This document shows positions 54,337 to 57,698 of a DNA stretch of 57,698 nt, piece after piece. Position 1 is the stretch's first letter. Every line of letters starts with the position of its first letter. The stretch is from the NCBI GenBank assembly GCA_016214855.1, contig JACRMT010000017.1:1-57698 (forward strand), written 5' to 3'. Origin of the DNA: Nitrospirota bacterium (GTDB lineage Bacteria; Nitrospirota; Thermodesulfovibrionia; Thermodesulfovibrionales; UBA6898). The notes beneath the pieces are model-generated. The model made no database searches and was not told the DNA's origin. It saw nothing but the letters and a program-made list of their open reading frames with translations. A program made the position numbers and the translations under genes.

Positions 54337-54948
54337 TCATGACATGGGTTGTCTGACAATCGTTTTCCACTTTTCCGGTGCTGCCCGTCTTATATCACTT
54401 AAATAGATTTCGTGGTGCTTGCCAACCCTGCTGCTGCCATTATCTTCTATGAACAGATGCACCTTCTCAATGGTCGGCCCCTCAGCTGAGAAGGGTCCAA
54501 TATGCATTATTTGCGCGGCCTTTCCCTCCCTGAACGTTTCGAATCTTACCAAAGACAGGGAAACAGGCTTTTTCTTCCTTTCCACCTCTTCCGTTGCCTT
54601 ATTGACCATTTTCAGTGTAATGAACGCCGGTTGCATGAGCATCAAAGTCCACTTCCAGGCAGCCTTGTTTCCTTTACTGAATGCGGACATATCATCAGAC
54701 CACCAAAGGGCTTCGAGCGGCAATACGCCATAGTCGACACCCATTTCGCCTTTTTTGACCATGAACTTCAGCGTGTAGGAAACAGAATAGAGCGCTTCGA
54801 TCGCATCACTGAATGCTTGCGAGGTGTTTGGGTCCCCCTCACCGTCAACCATTAAGAAGTTCATTTCAGGCACATTCACAATTTCAACTTTTTGGGCTGA
54901 TGGCCCATAGAGGTGTTTAAGCTGTTTTTTGTAGTCTATTTTTTCCAT
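54337..54948 (-). CDS. GyrI-like small-molecule-binding protein
   Basis: About 203 residues from ATG 54948 (in-frame ATG 54963 is also possible). VNVPEMNFLMVDGEGDPNTS, the central WKWTLMLMQPAFIT, and HEIYLSDIRRAAPEKWKTIV are typical of stand-alone GyrI-like domain proteins. Such domains bind hydrophobic or cationic compounds; some hydrolyse cyclopropanoids. The specific ligand is unknown. It lies directly after attC site 3 and may be the last cassette of the array or the first chromosomal gene; no attC follows it. Confidence 0.8.
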   Translation of the reverse strand: MEKIDYKKQLKHLYGPSAQKVEIVNVPEMNFLMVDGEGDPNTSQAFSDAIEALYSVSYTLKFMVKKGEMGVDYGVLPLEALWWSDDMSAFSKGNKAAWKWTLMLMQPAFITLKMVNKATEEVERKKKPVSLSLVRFETFREGKAAQIMHIGPFSAEGPTIEKVHLFIEDNGSSRVGKHHEIYLSDIRRAAPEKWKTIVRQPMS

Positions 54949-54983
54949 TTCCTTTGCCAACACGTCACATTCTCATTTTATAC

Positions 54984-55043
54984 TCCCAACGCCCGAAGTA
55001 ACTCGAGAGGCGAAGCCGAATCGGGTTGAGATATGTGTTATGC
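54984..55043 (-). other. attC: attC site 3 (integron recombination site)
   Basis: 60 bp. On the plus strand it begins TCCCAACGCCCGA and ends TCGGGTTGAGATATG and GTTATGC. L-boxes CAACgCCCGA and TCGGGTTG pair with one extrahelical G, the hallmark of attC. Layout and length match classical sites of resistance cassettes. It starts 7 nt after the stop codon of the preceding gene. Confidence 0.75.
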
Positions 55044-55049
55044 AGATTA

Positions 55050-55508
55050 TTATTCATTGTTGTCTGAAGTGCTCGGCAATACGTCGACTCGCCACGAGTC
55101 GCCTTCTTTGACAAGCTCAATTTTGCTTTTGTATTGAAATGCCTTTGACTCACCCGAGTAATATTCGTATAAAATTACCGGAAAGACAATTCGCTTCGAA
55201 TTTATTTCTTTGCCGTTCCCGATTTCGAAGGAAATGTGGCGCGGATTACTGAGGCCTGACATGTATTGTATGAACCAATCTTCATTATTTTCTTTCTTGA
55301 GTTTAGTTGATAGGTTCGCCGAAATAAGTTTATTGCCTGAATCGGCATCACGTTTTGACCATGCAACAAGAAAATCATTTGCCGTTTCCAATGCCTGGAC
55401 GTAGGTTGCTGAAACAATTGGCGCAGTCACTTTGCCTTCTGCGATAGGAACAAACAGAATCAGGCTGATTATTAAAATTGTCTTAGTTATCATATTATCG
55501 TTATGCAT
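55050..55508 (-). CDS. Small exported protein, cassette gene
   Basis: 152 residues (or 147 from the internal ATG 55493). Signal peptide ITKTILIISLILFVPIAEGK. The mature part (ALETANDFLVAWSKRDADSG, KIELVKEGDSWRVDVL) resembles NTF2-like or DUF4019-type small domains, only by general pattern. It is lower in GC than the housekeeping genes and lies between two recombination sites, so it is probably a mobile cassette gene. Function unknown. Confidence 0.7.
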   Translation of the reverse strand: MHNDNMITKTILIISLILFVPIAEGKVTAPIVSATYVQALETANDFLVAWSKRDADSGNKLISANLSTKLKKENNEDWFIQYMSGLSNPRHISFEIGNGKEINSKRIVFPVILYEYYSGESKAFQYKSKIELVKEGDSWRVDVLPSTSDNNE

Positions 55509-55632
55509 AATGCGGCAGTTGAGCGGCCCCGAAGGGGGTCTGACTCGAACTCCTGGTTCTCCCGAGCGTTAGCGAGCGGAAACCAGAAGTTCGTCCGCTC
55601 AACTGCCGCATTCTGCGCTCGCGAAGCGAGCG
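55509..55632. repeat. Large palindrome plus hairpin between cassettes
   Basis: Perfect 18-bp arms AATGCGGCAGTTGAGCGG (55509-55526) and its complement (55595-55612) enclose a second inverted repeat: GAACT.CTGGTT / AACCAG.AGTTC (55547-55592). A further hairpin CGCTCGC-GAA-GCGAGCG follows at 55615-55632. The arms contain GTTGAGC, which fits the integron core GTTRRRY. Confidence 0.8.
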
Positions 55633-55680
55633 GAGAACTGATGAGTTAAGCGGGTTCCCCGCTTGAACGATTGGTTATAG
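55632..55680 (-). other. attC: attC-like site 2 (degenerate R' box)
   Basis: Minus strand: CTATAAC, then CGTTCAAGCGGG, then CCCGCTTAACTCATCAGTT. The CGTTCAAGC and GCTTAACTC boxes are those of classical attC sites. The terminal core reads GTTCTCC instead of GTTRRRY; the true core may lie in the adjacent palindrome. It begins 42 nt after the stop of the gene at 55722. Confidence 0.6.
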
Positions 55681-55721
55681 ATAGTCATCCTTGTCCAATG
55701 TCGAGGTGCGACCCCTCTGCA

Positions 55722-56849
55722 CTATTCCACATCATCATTGTGAATAAATCCATAAAGAAATACGTCCTTTTCGTAATGGGTAACATGCCAATATGGCCCA
55801 TCGTCCTCAAACCCTTCTACTCGATAATCAGTTTCAATCTTTTGCATGCCCGGGGGTATTGCGCCGATTATTTTTGAGTTTCTATCAGCTTTTTCAAAGA
55901 CAGAAACATTATCTTGGCGTAATGTAAGTTGATAACGACCATATCCTGAAGTTCTAATGCCCTCACGCGTCTTATGAATAGCCAGAATGATATCTAAAGT
56001 TGCTGAAAAGATATATTCAAGCTTATCAGCGAGTAAGTCTCTATCTAACTTAGCGAAGTCATGTTTTACAATCCACTTGCCATCCGTAGTCTTGAATACT
56101 TCAGGTGTTAGCCTCCAAACATTCCAAAATGCGGTAGTATCGACGCCATTGGTTAGCAGCTCTTGGTTTATACGGCTATGGTCATAAACTATGTAGTCTG
56201 TAGGTTCTTTAACATTCTTATCAATATACTCCTTGTTTTGCGTGTAATAAGGTGCATATGTAAAGCCCGCAAGAAGCCCCATAGGCTTACCGTCCTTGTA
56301 TTCTGAAATGCTGTAATCTTTTTCGATTGCAAGAAAGATAGCCTTCCGACAGTTGATTGCACAATTTTCCATCTCATTTTTTTCAAGGTCAGCTTTTGCT
56401 TCCAGTAGCAAGGTTTTTGTCGCACCATCTTTCAGTAAATCGATTGCACATATTGTAGAGAATGACGCACCTAATAGCTCCAACGATACTTCGTCAAAAA
56501 ACTCATGAACTGCAACAGTCAGGCGCTCGCACTCATCACGCTCAGGTTGGATGCCATAGTGTTTCGAGTCTACTCTCAGTCTATTGAGACGCAACAACTT
56601 CACTCTAAATGGAAGTTCTTTTGGTGCAATTTTATCATTAATTGCAACAAAATATTTATCAAATTTAGTGTTCTGATCAATAGCGGCGTTTACGTGCTCA
56701 GCAACTGCAATTAAGAATGCCTCGACACTGTCTTGAAAAAGATTTACTGCAGAGAAAAGGTAAAGATCATTTTTTGAGCGAAGACTTGATAGTCCAAGTT
56801 CATACAAATGCCTTGCCAATGATATTCTACGTATTATCTCAATGTCCAT
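55722..56849 (-). CDS. Unknown protein with helical N-terminus and SH3-like C-terminus, cassette gene
   Basis: 375 residues with no signal peptide. The first 280 residues are helical. One segment (SAVNLFQDSVEAFLIAVAEH) and another (NEMENCAINCRKAIFLAIEK) recall HEPN-type or nucleotide-defence proteins, but no catalytic RxxxxH is clear. The C-terminal 80 residues (VFEKADRNSKIIGAIPPG, then GPYWHVTHYEKDVFLYGFI) look like a bacterial SH3 domain. A/T-rich compared with the housekeeping genes and bracketed by attC sites. Function not recognised. Confidence 0.7.
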   Translation of the reverse strand: MDIEIIRRISLARHLYELGLSSLRSKNDLYLFSAVNLFQDSVEAFLIAVAEHVNAAIDQNTKFDKYFVAINDKIAPKELPFRVKLLRLNRLRVDSKHYGIQPERDECERLTVAVHEFFDEVSLELLGASFSTICAIDLLKDGATKTLLLEAKADLEKNEMENCAINCRKAIFLAIEKDYSISEYKDGKPMGLLAGFTYAPYYTQNKEYIDKNVKEPTDYIVYDHSRINQELLTNGVDTTAFWNVWRLTPEVFKTTDGKWIVKHDFAKLDRDLLADKLEYIFSATLDIILAIHKTREGIRTSGYGRYQLTLRQDNVSVFEKADRNSKIIGAIPPGMQKIETDYRVEGFEDDGPYWHVTHYEKDVFLYGFIHNDDVE

Positions 56850-56867
56850 ATGTCTTTAATCATCTCA

Positions 56868-56956
56868 GGCTAACGCCGAGGCTAACCAGAGAGGGGGATA
56901 TGAATAATAAAAAAGTCCGACAGCTACCCCGAATCTGGTTGAGCCGTTTGTTAACT
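56868..56956 (-). other. attC: attC site 1 (integron recombination site)
   Basis: 89 bp. On the minus strand: R'' AGTTAAC, L'' GGCTCAACCAGA, variable loop, L' TCTGGTTAGCC and R' GCGTTAGCC. L''/L' pair over 11 bp with a single unpaired base, as in genuine attC sites. The stop codon of the preceding gene lies within R'', as is common in cassettes. Confidence 0.8.
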
Positions 56957-57445
56957 GCTTCCGTCATCTTTTTTCTTCACTTCAAAGGCGGCGGTATTTT
57001 GAAGAACCCGTAGAAATTCAGTCTGAATCTTCCCTTGCATCTCCGCTTGGTCAACGTGACCTTGTGGAATATAAAACTTATCAATGTCAGTCTGTTGTAG
57101 ATTTTTATAGCCCAAGTCTTCAGCAATCGCGGATAGCAGTTCAAGATATTTGTGCTTCTGATTCTCTAATGCCCTTGAATCAGGTATTGTTTGGCAGAGA
57201 AACTCATAATATTCATGCCAAAGTCGGATTACCTTATCATTGGCATGAAAAATTACATCCAGTGTATTCAGGGCCTCAACCAGGGCAAAGCTTATTGGGA
57301 TGGATTTGCGATGGCCCATTAAGGTCAGGAATACCTTATGTTTGATTTCCTGTTTTTCTTTTTGCCTTTGATAGGCCAGTGTAATGATGACGGCGATAAC
57401 CGGGCCAACAATGACCGCGATAATATTCATGGTTTGATTGTCCAT
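56951..57445 (-). CDS. Single-span membrane protein, probably DUF6680, cassette gene
   Basis: 164 residues. An N-terminal membrane helix (MNIIAVIVGPVIAVIITLAY) is followed by a cytoplasmic helical domain: HKVFLTLMGHRKSIPISFAL, VIRLWHEYYEFL. I recall this pattern as DUF6680, common in mobile and defence-rich regions, with no known function. Its stop codon overlaps attC site 1. Upstream (57446-57591) no attC or attI was recognised. Confidence 0.7.
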   Translation of the reverse strand: MDNQTMNIIAVIVGPVIAVIITLAYQRQKEKQEIKHKVFLTLMGHRKSIPISFALVEALNTLDVIFHANDKVIRLWHEYYEFLCQTIPDSRALENQKHKYLELLSAIAEDLGYKNLQQTDIDKFYIPQGHVDQAEMQGKIQTEFLRVLQNTAAFEVKKKDDGSS

Positions 57446-57591
57446 TATTTGCCTCCATTTTTATTTTTATTGCCAGTTAACAAGTTATTATCTAGTTACA
57501 GAAATGCATCTATATATAGATACATGCATCTACAGATATATGCTTGCATCTACCCGTAGAGAGGTCTTGTCAATAGGTGTGTAAAAAGCCA
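57446..57591. repeat. Intergenic region with TGCATCTA repeats
   Basis: TGCATCTA occurs three times between 57503 and 57555, spaced about 21 nt, with related palindromic TATATATAGATA between. A/T-rich, no gene. It may be the promoter or boundary region of the cassette array. Confidence 0.5.
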
Positions 57592-57698
57592 TCAGGCGGC
57601 CATCCTTTCAAGCACCTTCGATTCGCATTTCATAATCCCGTCGACAAACTGTTTTTCTTCGTAAACATTCTGCAATAACCCATAACCCTTCAATGCTC
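57592..57698 (-). CDS. C-terminal end of an unidentified protein (partial)
   Basis: An open frame entering from the right edge ends at TGA 57594-57592. The last 34 residues include GYGLLQNVYEEKQFVDGIMK and KVLERMAA. I do not recognise the family. It does not resemble the C-terminus of an integron integrase. Confidence 0.45.
   Translation of the reverse strand, partial: ALKGYGLLQNVYEEKQFVDGIMKCESKVLERMAA

Noticed and set aside
57592-57698. Right-edge partial gene as an integron integrase
   Set aside because: Its 35 terminal residues lack the tyrosine-recombinase C-terminal pattern.

Overview
The window looks like the chromosome of a Gram-negative bacterium, most likely Nitrospirota or a deltaproteobacterial-grade lineage (inference). 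Supporting content: GspA/GspB type II secretion accessory proteins, an RND efflux operon with an outer-membrane lipoprotein, heptose-phosphate adenylyltransferase RfaE2, futalosine-pathway MqnA, an eight-haem lipoprotein cytochrome, GH57 amylase and several c-di-GMP and two-component regulators. No rRNA or tRNA gene was seen.

Layout. 1-9300: DUF3786 protein, secreted protein, ferritin-like mini-protein, MBL hydrolase, degenerate GGDEF protein, octahaem cytochrome, gspB/gspA and an HD-GYP response regulator. 9300-16414 (minus strand): mfd, rfaE2, Nudix, ybgC, rseP and dxr. 16415-35627 is an accessory block: vapBC, a TPR protein, a type I-C CRISPR array and cas operon, hicBA, a DUF4160/DUF2442 pair and a tetR-RND operon. 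The block separates dxr-rseP from uppS-cdsA, genes that are adjacent in many bacteria. A decayed copy of the cdsA 3' end lies inside it at 28746-28823. 35628-43754: cdsA, uppS, an FG-GAP protein, GH57, a NagZ-like GH3 enzyme and ftsY. 43866-54047: archease, signalling proteins, rtcB, mqnA, a Lys/Ala-rich exported protein, an NtrB/NtrC-like pair and a SprT-like protease. 54960-57445: what appears to be an integron gene-cassette array on the minus strand, with attC-like sites after three genes.

The strongest discovery is rtcB (47535-48980). Its reading frame is interrupted only by TGA at codon 99, exactly where RtcB RNA ligases carry the metal-binding active-site cysteine. All other catalytic residues are intact downstream, and a stem-loop follows the TGA at SECIS-like spacing. 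The simplest reading is a selenocysteine-containing RtcB RNA ligase, with its cofactor archease encoded about 3.7 kb upstream.

Other observations: a four-helix-bundle (S23/Avd-like) gene is translationally embedded between cas7 and cas4. A textbook Shine-Dalgarno and start inside cas8c predicts Cas11c. Repeat sequences have entered four genes in frame (mfd, the efflux outer-membrane lipoprotein, nagZ and archease). hicBA is flanked by 76-bp direct repeats.
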